The translations under genes and the position numbers were made by a program. Below, one piece after another: positions 1 through 10,655 of a stretch of DNA of 64,000 nucleotides. Source of the DNA: Candidatus Intestinimonas merdavium (GTDB lineage Bacteria > Bacillota > Clostridia > Oscillospirales > Oscillospiraceae). The stretch covers positions 1 through 64,000 of the forward strand of contig DXCX01000033.1 in the NCBI GenBank assembly GCA_019115785.1, given 5' to 3'. The first letter of the stretch is position 1. Every line of letters starts with the position of its first letter. The notes under the pieces were generated by a model, which was given only the letters and a program-made list of their open reading frames with translations, was not told the origin of the DNA and did not search any database.

Positions 1-2592
<2,592 letters not shown>

Positions 2593-2615
2593 AAAGTCAT
2601 TCCTTGCCTGTCAAA

Positions 2616-2939
2616 TTATTTTGTGGTGTCCTCGTCCAGGACGGCCAGCTCATAAACCACCGGACGGACACCGTCGGTACAGCAGAGGACGTGGCGGTCT
2701 GCATGGGAATACCAGTCGTTGGAGATGGGGCCGTTGGAGAGGGCGGAGATGGCCCGGTAGAGATCAATCCAGGCCCAGGGACACAGGCCATCCGGTTTCT
2801 CCGCGCCGCCGTCATAATAAAAGATATCCCCCGGCGTCTGAATGGGGCAGGGCCCGGCCTCCCGTCCGTCGGTGAGGTAACGCTGAGCTAGCTCGGGATA
2901 AAATTCGGTTTTCAGCACCGTAATCTTTACCTTCTTCAT
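2616..2939 (-). CDS. TIGR04076 family small protein
   Basis: A 107-residue protein (MKKVKITVLK start) with the look of the TIGR04076 family: a CP-containing middle (GPCPIQTPGD), a DGLCPWAWIDLYR core and a CCTDGVRPVVYEL end. The family has no assigned function. The start is fixed by a GAGGAGG site eight bases upstream. It sits between uvrB and uvrA, all on the minus strand. This may be chance operon packing rather than a repair role. Family call is from recognition of the conserved cysteine/tryptophan pattern. Confidence 0.8.
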   Translation of the reverse strand: MKKVKITVLKTEFYPELAQRYLTDGREAGPCPIQTPGDIFYYDGGAEKPDGLCPWAWIDLYRAISALSNGPISNDWYSHADRHVLCCTDGVRPVVYELAVLDEDTTK

Positions 2940-3044
2940 GGAATATCCTCCTCATCTAACAAAGCTTTGCTCCATACAGAGCCAGCGTTTCAGGCAGCCA
3001 GCCTCGCTGCGGGGGTCACTCTCTACATGGATGGCCTCGGCCTC

Positions 3045-5012
3045 TCACCTGCCCCTGAGCTCGATGATCCGGTCCCGGAGGACGGCGGCGTACTCAAACT
3101 CCAGACGCTTGCTGGCCTCCTTCATCTCCTTTTCCAGCTTTTCGATGGCGGCATCCCGCTCCTTCTTGGAGAGATGAGTCTTCTTCCGCAGCAGCTGCTC
3201 GCTCTCCTCCTCGGCGGCGGAGAGCTCGATGACATCCCGCACCGACTTGATGACGGTCTTGGGGATGATGCCGTGCTCCTTGTTGAAGGCGTCCTGCTTC
3301 CTGCGGCGGCGCTCCGTTTCGCCGATGGCCGCCATCATGGAGGGGGTCATCTTGTCGGCGTACATGACCACCAGACCGTCGGCGTTCCGGGCGGCCCGCC
3401 CAATGGTCTGGATGAGGGAGGTCTCCGACCGGAGGAAGCCCTCCTTGTCGGCGTCCAGAATGGCCACCAGACTCACCTCCGGGAGGTCCAGGCCCTCGCG
3501 CAGCAGGTTGATGCCCACCAGCACGTCGTAGGTCCCCAGCCGCAGGTCCCGGATGATCTCCTGTCGCTCGATGGTGTCGATATCGTGGTGCATATACTGC
3601 ACCTTGATGCCGGCGTTTTTGAGATAGGCGGTCAGGTCCTCCGCCATCTTCTTGGTCAGGGTGGTGACCAGCACCCGCTCGTTCCGTTCCACCCGCTGGT
3701 TGATCTCCCCGATGAGGTCGTCGATCTGGCCCTCCACAGGGCGCACGTCGATTCTGGGGTCCAGCAGGCCGGTGGGGCGGATGACCTGCTCCACGATCTG
3801 ACCCGAGCGGGTTTTCTCATACTCCCCGGGGGTTGCCGAGACATAGACCACCTGATTAACTCGCTGTTCAAATTCCTCGAATTTCAACGGACGGTTATCA
3901 AAAGCGCTGGGCAGCCGGAAGCCGTAATCCACCAAGGTGGTCTTTCTGGCCCGGTCGCCGTTGTACATGGCCCGGACCTGGGGGAGGGTGACGTGGGACT
4001 CGTCGATGAACATGAGGAAGTCCTTGGGAAAATAGTCCATCAGCGTCATGGGGGCGGAGCCAGCGGGACGGCCGGCGATGGGCCGGGAGTAGTTTTCGAT
4101 GCCGGAGCAGTAGCCCAGCTCCTGCATCATCTCAATGTCGTACATGGTCCGCTGCTTGATGCGCTGGGCTTCCACCAGCATGTTCCGCTCCTGGAACCAG
4201 GCTACCCGCTCCTCCAGCTCCTTGTAGATCAGCTGGATGGCCTTGTCCATCTTCTCCTTGGGGGTGATATAGTGGCTGGCGGGGAAGATGGGGATGTGCT
4301 CCAGCCGCCGGACAGGGACGCCGGTGACCACGTTGATCTCGCTGATGCGGTCGATCTCGTCCCCAAAGTACTCCACCCGGATGGCGGTGTCCTTGTAGTA
4401 GGCCGGCCACAGCTCCACGGTATCGCCCCGGACCCGGAACATATTGCGCTCAAAGGCGATGTCGTTGCGCTCATAGCGGATCTCGATGAGGCGCTTTAAA
4501 AGCTCGTCCCGGGGGAACTCCGTCCCCACCCGGAGGGGGACCATCATCTTGGCGTAGTCGTCGGGCTCGCCCAGGCCATAGATGCAGGAGACGGAGGAAA
4601 CCACAATGACGTCCCGGCGCTCCATGAGGGAGGCGGTGGCCGAGAGCCGCAGCCGGTCAATCTCGTCATTGGTGGCCGAGTCCTTCTCGATATAGGTGTC
4701 GGTGTGGGGGATATAGGCCTCGGGCTGGTAGTAGTCATAGTAGGAGACGAAGTACTCTACCGCGTTTTTCGGGAAAAACTCCTTGAACTCGGCACAGAGC
4801 TGGGCGGCCAGAGTCTTGTTGTGGGCCAGCACCAGGGTGGGACGCTGGACGGCCTCGATGACCTTGGCCATGGTGAAGGTCTTGCCCGAGCCGGTGACGC
4901 CCAGCAGGGTCTGCTCGGAGAGGCCGTTTTCAATGCCGGCGGCCAGGGCGGCGATGGCCTCGGGCTGGTCTCCCGCGGGAGAGTAGGGGGATACCACTTC
5001 AAAGTCGGGCAC
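3045..5012 (-). CDS. uvrB: UvrB, excinuclease ABC subunit B
   Basis: Central helicase-like subunit of nucleotide excision repair that receives the lesion from UvrA and recruits UvrC. The 655-residue product has Walker A GVTGSGKT near residue 40, the damage-probing beta-hairpin region [12 protein letters not shown], the Walker B-type FIDESH, helicase motif VSATPG, and a C-terminal UVR domain ([21 protein letters not shown]) that binds UvrC. The start codon is GTG with GAGGAGGT eight bases upstream. Upstream lies a sigma-A promoter with a LexA-type box in its spacer, as expected for an SOS gene. Confidence 0.98.
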   Translation of the reverse strand: MPDFEVVSPYSPAGDQPEAIAALAAGIENGLSEQTLLGVTGSGKTFTMAKVIEAVQRPTLVLAHNKTLAAQLCAEFKEFFPKNAVEYFVSYYDYYQPEAYIPHTDTYIEKDSATNDEIDRLRLSATASLMERRDVIVVSSVSCIYGLGEPDDYAKMMVPLRVGTEFPRDELLKRLIEIRYERNDIAFERNMFRVRGDTVELWPAYYKDTAIRVEYFGDEIDRISEINVVTGVPVRRLEHIPIFPASHYITPKEKMDKAIQLIYKELEERVAWFQERNMLVEAQRIKQRTMYDIEMMQELGYCSGIENYSRPIAGRPAGSAPMTLMDYFPKDFLMFIDESHVTLPQVRAMYNGDRARKTTLVDYGFRLPSAFDNRPLKFEEFEQRVNQVVYVSATPGEYEKTRSGQIVEQVIRPTGLLDPRIDVRPVEGQIDDLIGEINQRVERNERVLVTTLTKKMAEDLTAYLKNAGIKVQYMHHDIDTIERQEIIRDLRLGTYDVLVGINLLREGLDLPEVSLVAILDADKEGFLRSETSLIQTIGRAARNADGLVVMYADKMTPSMMAAIGETERRRRKQDAFNKEHGIIPKTVIKSVRDVIELSAAEEESEQLLRKKTHLSKKERDAAIEKLEKEMKEASKRLEFEYAAVLRDRIIELRGR

Positions 5013-5066
5013 AGTTGAAGACCTCCTCGGGTGGATCTGGGCGCTTTTCGCGTCCGATGTACCAAC

Positions 5067-5095
5067 ATTTTACCAAAACATTTGTTCTATTGCAA
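5067..5095 (-). promoter_or_regulatory. uvrB promoter (TTGCAA-17-TAAAAT)
   Basis: On the minus strand a -35 TTGCAA (5090-5095) and a -10 TAAAAT (5067-5072) are 17 bases apart, about 55 bases upstream of the uvrB GTG. The LexA-type box lies inside the spacer. Confidence 0.75.
5076..5087. promoter_or_regulatory. LexA/DinR-type SOS box
   Basis: GAACAAATGTTT on the minus strand matches the Gram-positive LexA (Cheo) core GAAC-N4-GTTC at seven of eight fixed positions. It sits between -35 and -10 of uvrB, where bound LexA would block RNA polymerase. Confidence 0.7.
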
Positions 5096-5115
5096 TAGAA
5101 AAGGAACAGGTTTCG

Positions 5116-5793
5116 TCAGCAGGAAAAGAGACCGCTGTCCTTGAGGGAAACCATGTCGTCATCGGTAAAGATCAGGTGGTCCAGCAGCTCCACACCCACG
5201 CTCTGTAGGATGGCGCAGAGCCGTTGTGTGGTCATGAGGTCGGCGTTGGAGGGGAGGGCCAGTCCGGAGAGGTGGTTGTGGGCCAGGATGGCGGCGGCAG
5301 CGTTATGGGCCAAGGCCAGCTCTACCACCTTTCTGGGGGTGATCTCGGCGGCGTTTACCGAGCCCTCGCTCAGCTTATGGCAGCCCAATACCTTATATTT
5401 CCCATCCAGACAGACGAGATACGCCATTTCGTTTCGTGCGCCCTGGGAAAAGAAGGGCCGGAGGTACTGGCCGGCGGCATGGGTGGAGTCCAGAATGGTG
5501 CCCACACCGGACCGATCTGCATGATAGCGGCCGGAGAGGGCGGGGATGAGCTTGAGGAGGACAGCGGTGTGCTCTCCCACGCCTGGGACCTGGGTGAGGG
5601 TCTCGGGCAGGGCGTCCAGCACGCCGGACAGGGAGCCGAACCGGTCCAGCAGCCGGTGGGCCAGCGCATTCACATCTCCCTGAGGGATGGCGTAGCAGAG
5701 CAGCAGCTCCAGGAGCTGGTGGTCATGGAAGCCGTCTCCGTGGGTGAGGAACTGGGCCTTGAGCCGCTTGCGGTGGCCGTCGTGGAGTCCCAT
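5116..5793 (-). CDS. radC: RadC/JAB-MPN domain protein
   Basis: A 225-residue RadC-family protein. The N-terminal half carries helix-hairpin-helix-like sequence (LTQVPGVGEHTAVLL), and the C-terminal half is an MPN/JAB domain with the metal-site pattern HNHLSG...PSNAD. Annotated as a DNA repair protein, but the biochemical role of RadC remains unsettled; the JAB fold suggests a metalloprotease-like or nucleic-acid role. A very strong AAGGAGGTG site precedes the ATG. It ends just before the uvrB promoter. Confidence 0.93.
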   Translation of the reverse strand: MGLHDGHRKRLKAQFLTHGDGFHDHQLLELLLCYAIPQGDVNALAHRLLDRFGSLSGVLDALPETLTQVPGVGEHTAVLLKLIPALSGRYHADRSGVGTILDSTHAAGQYLRPFFSQGARNEMAYLVCLDGKYKVLGCHKLSEGSVNAAEITPRKVVELALAHNAAAAILAHNHLSGLALPSNADLMTTQRLCAILQSVGVELLDHLIFTDDDMVSLKDSGLFSC

Positions 5794-5891
5794 GGATGCC
5801 GCACCTCCTTTTCTGCGCAGTGGAGGACGGCCCTCCGCCGGTCCCGCCGCGGCGGGGGCTGAGGGCCGCCCTGTCTCCTGTTCCTTTTATG

Positions 5892-5926
5892 CCTTGGGGC
5901 CGTACTGCTCCAGATAGGCCTCCATC
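5892..5926 (-). repeat. Duplicated copy of the pyrE 3' end
   Basis: These 35 bases are identical to 6052-6086 inside the end of pyrE. Read on the minus strand the copy encodes MEAYLEQYGPK followed by Ala and a TAA stop at 5887-5889, whereas the live pyrE ends with Gly and TGA. The two copies are 160 bases apart and flank a palindromic insert, so this looks like the original pyrE end displaced by an insertion. Confidence 0.85.
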
Positions 5927-6051
5927 CAAAATGCGGGTTTTTCCTGCGGGAAAAACCACCGCGCTCCGCGCGCCGCATTTTCCGGGGGGAACCAGTTTCC
6001 CCCGGAGACCCCCTTCTGCTCTCCGAGGGGACGGGGGCTTTTGGGATCAGC
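5927..6051. repeat. Palindromic (REP/MITE-like) insert between the pyrE end copies
   Basis: This 125-base stretch is full of inverted repeats. AAAATGCGG (5928-5936) pairs with CCGCATTTT (5973-5981). Inside it GGTTTTTCC (5936-5944) pairs with GGAAAAACC (5949-5957). TCCGGGGGGAA at 5981 pairs with the segment ending near 6005. No coding potential is apparent. It resembles a small non-coding palindromic element; whether it recurs in the genome cannot be judged here. Confidence 0.6.
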
Positions 6052-6727
6052 CCTTGGGGCCGTACTGCTCCAGATAGGCCTCCATCTTTGCCTTCATCTC
6101 GTCGTCAATGTAGACCTTGCCGTCGATCTCCCGGTTGTGAAGGAAGGCGATGATCTCACGGACGGTCACAATGGGGTAGACGGCGATGCCGTGGTCGGCC
6201 CGCAGCTCATCCAAGGTGGAGCAGTCTCTAGTCCCCCGCTCCATCCGGTCCACCGAGACAATGAGGGCCTTCATGTTCACCTTGGCCACCTGTTTGAAGA
6301 GCTCAATGGACTCCCGCACGGCGGTGCCGGCGGTGACTACGTCCTCCACGATGACCACATGGTCGCCGTCCTGGGGTTTGTAGCCCACCATGGAGCCGCC
6401 CTCGCCGTGGTCTTTGGCCTCCTTGCGGTTGAAGCAGTAGGGGAGGTCACGCCCGTAGTTGCGGTAGAGGGAGGCGGCGGCCGAGACGGCCAGAGGGATG
6501 CCCTTGTAGGCCGGACCAAAGAGGCAGGTGACGCCGTCGGGCAGATTCTGCTGGATGCAGGCGGCGTAATAGTCCCCCAGCTTGGCGGCCTGAGCGCCGG
6601 TCTTGTAGTTGCCGGTGTTGATAAAGTAGGGGGTCTTCCGGCCGGACTTGGTGGTAAAGTCGCCGAAGGTGAGCACGCCGGAGCGCACCATAAAGGTGAT
6701 GAATTCCTCTTGATAGGTCATGGACAT
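6047..6727 (-). CDS. pyrE: Orotate phosphoribosyltransferase
   Basis: Converts orotate and PRPP to OMP in pyrimidine synthesis, in the cytoplasm. The 226-residue protein (MSMTYQEEF start) has the PRPP-binding loop VVIVEDVVTAGTA and the type-I PRTase core. The start at 6727 is chosen because AAAGGG lies eight bases upstream; a longer frame to 6787 has no such site. Its last codons are duplicated at 5887-5926, so the present end (GPKG-stop) was probably formed by an insertion. No other pyr gene is nearby. Confidence 0.95.
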   Translation of the reverse strand: MSMTYQEEFITFMVRSGVLTFGDFTTKSGRKTPYFINTGNYKTGAQAAKLGDYYAACIQQNLPDGVTCLFGPAYKGIPLAVSAAASLYRNYGRDLPYCFNRKEAKDHGEGGSMVGYKPQDGDHVVIVEDVVTAGTAVRESIELFKQVAKVNMKALIVSVDRMERGTRDCSTLDELRADHGIAVYPIVTVREIIAFLHNREIDGKVYIDDEMKAKMEAYLEQYGPKG

Positions 6728-6795
6728 GTGATGGCACCCTTTCCCATGTTTTGCGCCCCGGGCGGCAGCCCCGGACGATCTGGTCATTGTGTTTT

Positions 6796-6824
6796 ATTAT
6801 ACACCATTTGACGGTCCTTGACAA
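6796..6824 (-). promoter_or_regulatory. pyrE promoter (TTGTCA-17-TATAAT)
   Basis: On the minus strand TTGTCA (6819-6824) and a perfect TATAAT (6796-6801) are separated by 17 bases, about 70 bases upstream of the pyrE start. Confidence 0.75.
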
Positions 6825-6890
6825 TGGAGAAGGCCCAGGCAAGTTTCCGTACCAGGGGGAATATACTTCCCTGAGAAGGGAGGTGTTCCC

Positions 6891-8453
6891 TTGAAGTGGG
6901 ACCCCGCATCCGTGCGCTACGGCACGCTGCTCCTCACCATCACCGGCCTTGTGAATCAGCTTCTGGGCTTTGTCTACCGCATCCTGCTCTCCCGGCTGGT
7001 GGGAGCGGAGGTCATGGGACTCTATCAGCTGGTGATGCCGGTCTTTTCGGTGCTGCTGTCGGTGACCGCCATCGGTCTGACAGCGGCGGTGGCCAACCTC
7101 ACCGCCGAGTACCGGGCCCTGGGCCGGGAGGGAGCGGCAGAACAGGTCCTGCGGCGCTGCCTGGTGCTGCTGGCGTGCCTGTTGGTCCTGCCCACTCTGG
7201 CGCTGCTCGTTTTCTCCGATCCCATCTCGGTCTATATCCTGGGGGACGCACGGACCCGGCTGGGCCTGCTGCTGCTGCCCCCCTGTGTCCTCCTCACCGG
7301 GGTGGAAAATCTCCACAAGCATGCCTTCTACGGCGCCGGCCTGGTCCGGCCCCCTGCCTTTTCCGAGGTGCTGGAGCAGGTGGTCCGCACCTGCGCCGTA
7401 CTGGGGCTCCTCCTTCTCTTCCTGCCCCAGAACCCAGAGCGGACGGTGGGGCTCATTGTGGCCGGTATGGTGATCTGCGAGGTCTTCTCCGCCTGTACCC
7501 TCACCCTGCTGTGGCACCGGAGGCAGGGAGGAGGCGGAGAGCGGGAGAGGGGCCGCGTTCTGGACCGGCGCATTGCCAAGGTGGCGCTGCCGGTAGCGGC
7601 CACCGCCCTGCTGGGCAATCTGATGGGCTCGGCCTGTGCCGTAATCATTCCCCAGAAGCTGGTGGAGGGGGGGATGGAGGTGTCGCAGGCCGTCTCCGCC
7701 TTCGGCGTGCTGTTCGGCATGTCCCTGCCCATGCTGGGTCTGCCCACCGCCTTCATCTCGGCCCTTGGACTGGTCCTCATGCCAAAGCTGTCCCAGGCTG
7801 CCGCTTTGGGCCGGTGGCAGGAGGTGCGGCGGCGGGTGAGCGGGGCCATGCTGGCCACTTCAGTACTCATGCTCCCCGCCATGGCCCTGCTGGCGGTACT
7901 GGGGCCTGACCTGGGGGTCCTCCTCTTCCGGGAGCCCACCGCCGGGGCCTACCTGCCGCCTCTGGCGGTATCGGTGGCCCTCTCCTGCTACCGCTCCGTC
8001 CTGGCCTGCTCCCTCAACGGGGTGGGGAGGCAGGCCGCCGCAGCCCGCAACGCCCTCCTGGCCGGAGCGGCAGAGCTGGGGCTCACCGCCCTTACCGTGG
8101 GCATCCCCGGGGTGGGGCTCAAAGGATATGTGCTCTCCGCTCTGGTCAGTGAGCTGCTGGGGGTGGTGCTGAACCTCGTCTCCCTGTGCCGGGCCGCCGG
8201 GCTGCGACCGGAGTTCTTCCGGTGGCTCACCGCCCCTGGTCTGGCCGCCCTCCTCATGGGACTGGATGTCAACCTCCTCTTCCAGGTGCTTCAGGACCAG
8301 GGCCTCTCCAAAGGGGGGAGCGGGACGGTCTGCCTCCTGTTCGGCGCTGTGATCTACCTGGCTGCCCTGTCCGCCCAGGGAATCTCCCTTCGGGCCCTGC
8401 TGGGAATGGAGAAAAGGGGGTATGCCATGGGGGCCGAACGTGGTAAACTATAG
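6891..8453 (+). CDS. SpoVB-like MOP-family flippase
   Basis: A 520-residue polytopic membrane protein with about fourteen hydrophobic segments and the N-terminal pattern of the stage V sporulation protein B / polysaccharide exporter family (GLVNQLLGFVYRILLSR). Members flip lipid-linked sugars, such as peptidoglycan precursors during spore cortex synthesis. The start is TTG with GGGAGGTG five bases before it. It is followed at once by the SDR gene. The family is clear; whether it acts in sporulation or in surface polysaccharide export is inferred. Confidence 0.88.
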   Translation: MKWDPASVRYGTLLLTITGLVNQLLGFVYRILLSRLVGAEVMGLYQLVMPVFSVLLSVTAIGLTAAVANLTAEYRALGREGAAEQVLRRCLVLLACLLVLPTLALLVFSDPISVYILGDARTRLGLLLLPPCVLLTGVENLHKHAFYGAGLVRPPAFSEVLEQVVRTCAVLGLLLLFLPQNPERTVGLIVAGMVICEVFSACTLTLLWHRRQGGGGERERGRVLDRRIAKVALPVAATALLGNLMGSACAVIIPQKLVEGGMEVSQAVSAFGVLFGMSLPMLGLPTAFISALGLVLMPKLSQAAALGRWQEVRRRVSGAMLATSVLMLPAMALLAVLGPDLGVLLFREPTAGAYLPPLAVSVALSCYRSVLACSLNGVGRQAAAARNALLAGAAELGLTALTVGIPGVGLKGYVLSALVSELLGVVLNLVSLCRAAGLRPEFFRWLTAPGLAALLMGLDVNLLFQVLQDQGLSKGGSGTVCLLFGAVIYLAALSAQGISLRALLGMEKRGYAMGAERGKL

Positions 8454-8476
8454 AAAAAAGAAAAGGAGATGGACCA

Positions 8477-9238
8477 ATGAAGGCGCTGGTGACAGGTGCC
8501 AGCTCGGGCATCGGACGGGAGATCGCCAGAGTGCTGGCCCAGCGGGGGTATGACCTCATTCTGACGGCCCGGCGGACCGACCGTCTGGCGGCTCTGGCGG
8601 CGGAGCTGCCGGTAAAGGTAGAGGTGCTCCCTGCCGACCTCACCGACCGGGCTCAGGTGCGGACCCTGTGGGAGAAGGTGAAGGGGGAGGACATTGACAT
8701 CCTGGTAAACAACGCCGGCCGGGGGCTCTTTGGGCCCTTTGATGAGACAGACCTGGACACCGAGCTTGAGATGCTGGAGGTCAACATTGTGGCACTCCAC
8801 ACCCTTATGAAGCTGTTCCTGCCCAAGATGAAGGCAAGAGGAAGCGGCCGCATCCTGAACGTGGCCTCCTCGGCGGCCTTCCTGCCGGGGCCGCTGCTCT
8901 CCTCCTACTACGCATCCAAGGCCTACGTGCTGCGGCTTTCCGAGGCGGTGGCGGAGGAGCTGCGGCGGGCGGGGAGCGGGGTGACGATCAGCGTCCTGTG
9001 CCCTGGGCCGGTCCCCACGGAGTTTGACCAGGTGGCGGATGTGCGCTTCTCCATTCCCGGGACGGACAGCCGGATGGTGGCCCGGCTGGCGGTGGAGGGG
9101 ACCCTCCGGGGGCAGCTCCTCATCCTCCCCGGCGCGCGAATGAAAGCGGTCCACTTCTTCCAGCGCTTTGTGCCCGACAAGATCCTGGCCCGGCTATGCT
9201 GGGAGGTCCAGCACCGGAAGAGCGGCTCTGTCCGGTAA
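8477..9238 (+). CDS. Short-chain dehydrogenase/reductase (SDR)
   Basis: A 253-residue classical SDR oxidoreductase. The Rossmann motif TGASSGIG is at residues 7-14, NNAG lies in the middle, and the catalytic YxxxK occurs as YYASK after the active-site serines of ASSAAF. A basic residue after the glycine motif (GREIAR) and ARRTDR at the second strand favour NADP(H). The substrate is unknown; the family includes YqjQ-type acyl reductases. AAAGGAG precedes the ATG, 23 bases after the flippase gene. Confidence 0.9.
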   Translation: MKALVTGASSGIGREIARVLAQRGYDLILTARRTDRLAALAAELPVKVEVLPADLTDRAQVRTLWEKVKGEDIDILVNNAGRGLFGPFDETDLDTELEMLEVNIVALHTLMKLFLPKMKARGSGRILNVASSAAFLPGPLLSSYYASKAYVLRLSEAVAEELRRAGSGVTISVLCPGPVPTEFDQVADVRFSIPGTDSRMVARLAVEGTLRGQLLILPGARMKAVHFFQRFVPDKILARLCWEVQHRKSGSVR

Positions 9239-9277
9239 AAAATACCATGCCCGCTGTCCACAGACAGCGGGCATGGT
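9237..9277 (-). terminator. Terminator of the pyridoxal kinase gene
   Basis: A perfect 15-base stem (9244-9258 with 9263-9277, loop CACA) is followed on the minus strand by six T residues. It closes the minus-strand kinase gene and slightly overlaps the stop of the convergent SDR gene. Confidence 0.85.
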
Positions 9278-9282
9278 CCATA

Positions 9283-10122
9283 TCAAAGCAGTTCCCGGAG
9301 AAGGGGTTCAAATTGGACGCCATCCAGCATAGGGGTGCCGACGGCCAGGGTGCGAGCCACAGATTTTTGGATGAAGTCCACAGCCCTGGCGGTGGACTCG
9401 GAAAGGGTCTCCCCCCGGAGAAGGCTGCCCAGCAGCACGGCGGCAAAGAGGTCCCCGGTACCGAAAAAATGGCCTGGCTCCAGGGGCGCCATAGCGAAGC
9501 GGATCTTGCCGCTGCGGCAGTCCAGACAGCCGGCGCCCAGGGCTTTTGGGGTGAAGCTGACGCCGGTGACCACCACGGAGCGTTTCCCATCCAGGGAGAG
9601 GCGGCGGAGCCACTCCTCCATACCGGACTGGCTGGTGGGAATGCGGTGAAAGGGCTCCCCCAGAAGAAGGGCGGCCTCGGTGAGGTTAGGGGTGATGAGG
9701 TCGGCCTCGGCAGCCAACCGGATCATCTGTTCACACATCTCAGGGGTGTAGGTGCGGTAGACACGGCCGTGATCGCCCATGACGGGATCGATCAGGACCA
9801 GAGTCTCCTTCCGGCGCAGACGGTGGATCAGGCTCTGGAGGACATCGATCTGCTGGAGAGAGCCCAGGAAGCCGGAGTAAATGGCGTCAAAGGAGGTATG
9901 CAGGGCCTCCCAATGGACTAGGGTCTGCTCCATGGCACCGGTGAGGTCCTGGAAGGCGGCGACCTCCGGGGCGGGGAAGGCGGTGTGCGCGGAGAGCACC
10001 GCTGTGGGCAAAGGGCAGCACTGGGCGCCCATGACGGAGAGCACGGGCAGGATTACCGAAAGAGAACAGCGGCCCAAACCGGACAGATCGTGGACAGCGG
10101 CCACCTTTGGCGTGCGATTCAT
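9283..10122 (-). CDS. pdxY: Pyridoxal/pyridoxamine kinase
   Basis: Phosphorylates B6 vitamers in pyridoxal phosphate salvage. The 279-residue ribokinase-fold protein begins MNRTPKVAAVHDLSGLGRCSL, which matches the PdxY/PdxK start. It has the catalytic GTGDLFAAVL motif near the C-terminus, with Asp as the base. The start at 10122 is set by GGAGGG six bases upstream; an upstream ATG frame exists but lacks a ribosome site. It stands alone with its own terminator. Confidence 0.92.
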   Translation of the reverse strand: MNRTPKVAAVHDLSGLGRCSLSVILPVLSVMGAQCCPLPTAVLSAHTAFPAPEVAAFQDLTGAMEQTLVHWEALHTSFDAIYSGFLGSLQQIDVLQSLIHRLRRKETLVLIDPVMGDHGRVYRTYTPEMCEQMIRLAAEADLITPNLTEAALLLGEPFHRIPTSQSGMEEWLRRLSLDGKRSVVVTGVSFTPKALGAGCLDCRSGKIRFAMAPLEPGHFFGTGDLFAAVLLGSLLRGETLSESTARAVDFIQKSVARTLAVGTPMLDGVQFEPLLRELL

Positions 10123-10210
10123 GGAATCCCTCCATGGCGTCCGCCCATGCCTTGGGGCCGGACACCCGTACTTATGTCCCCATGATACCACGTCCCCTAA
10201 CGCCGCGCAA

Positions 10211-10239
10211 TTGACTTTTTTCAGGTTCAATGGTAGAAT
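10211..10239 (+). promoter_or_regulatory. Promoter of the tRNA-Leu locus (TTGACT-17-TAGAAT)
   Basis: TTGACT (10211-10216) and TAGAAT (10234-10239) are 17 bases apart. The promoter reads first through the partial tRNA copy at 10294 and then into the intact tRNA-Leu at 10397. Confidence 0.65.
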
Positions 10240-10293
10240 ATGACCTATACTCCATAGGAGAATGGGGGACTGGCCTAGTCCAGAATAAAATAT

Positions 10294-10332
10294 GCGCCTG
10301 TGATGGAATTGGTAGATATGCGAGATTTAGGT
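10294..10332 (+). pseudogene. Partial copy of tRNA-Leu (5' half)
   Basis: The first 39 bases of the tRNA-Leu (acceptor 5' strand, D arm, 5' anticodon stem and loop through TTTAGGT) are repeated here with one change (T for C). The identical stretch extends a few bases upstream (10289 versus 10392). After base 10332 the sequence diverges, so the 3' anticodon stem, variable arm and T arm are missing. The offset to the intact gene is 103 bases. It cannot fold as a tRNA. Confidence 0.8.
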
Positions 10333-10396
10333 GTTGTCACCCCAGTGAAGAATTACCGTTCCATTTCCGGTGCCCGCGATCTTTAAAACTGAATAT

Positions 10397-10481
10397 GCGC
10401 CTGTGATGGAATTGGTAGACATGCGAGATTTAGGTTCTCGTGCAGCGATGCGTGTGGGTTCGAGTCCCTTCAGGCGCACCA
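10397..10481 (+). tRNA. tRNA-Leu (anticodon TAG)
   Basis: The acceptor stem GCGCCTG pairs with CAGGCGC, followed by A and an encoded CCA. The anticodon loop TTTAGGT lies between GCGAGA and TCTCGT and gives anticodon TAG. A long variable arm and the T loop GGGTTCGAGTCCC are present, as expected for a class II tRNA-Leu. Confidence 0.95.
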
Positions 10482-10482
10482 C

Positions 10483-10521
10483 GTCGCCGCGAACGATATG
10501 ACGTCCGCGGCGACTTTTTTT
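10483..10521 (+). terminator. Terminator after tRNA-Leu
   Basis: GTCGCCGCG (10483-10491) pairs perfectly with CGCGGCGAC (10506-10514), followed by seven T residues. Confidence 0.92.
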
Positions 10522-10655
10522 GCATGTGGCACCTTTTACTCATACTGTTACGGTGCACTTCTGACAAGAAATGAAGGTGGAAATGGGGTAATAATTCAAG
10601 TTTTCGGCGTCTGATGGATGCCTGAAGTGAGAAAGCGAGAGGAGAGGAAAACCAT

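Noticed and set aside
5927-6051. Insertion sequence or CRISPR-like repeat in the pyrE gap.
   Set aside because: No transposase frame and no regularly spaced direct repeats; only nested inverted repeats are present.
10289-10481. tRNA-Leu repeat as an integration (attL/attR) pair.
   Set aside because: The duplicated part is the 5' half and its flank; integrases normally duplicate the 3' end, and no integrase or element lies between or beside the copies.
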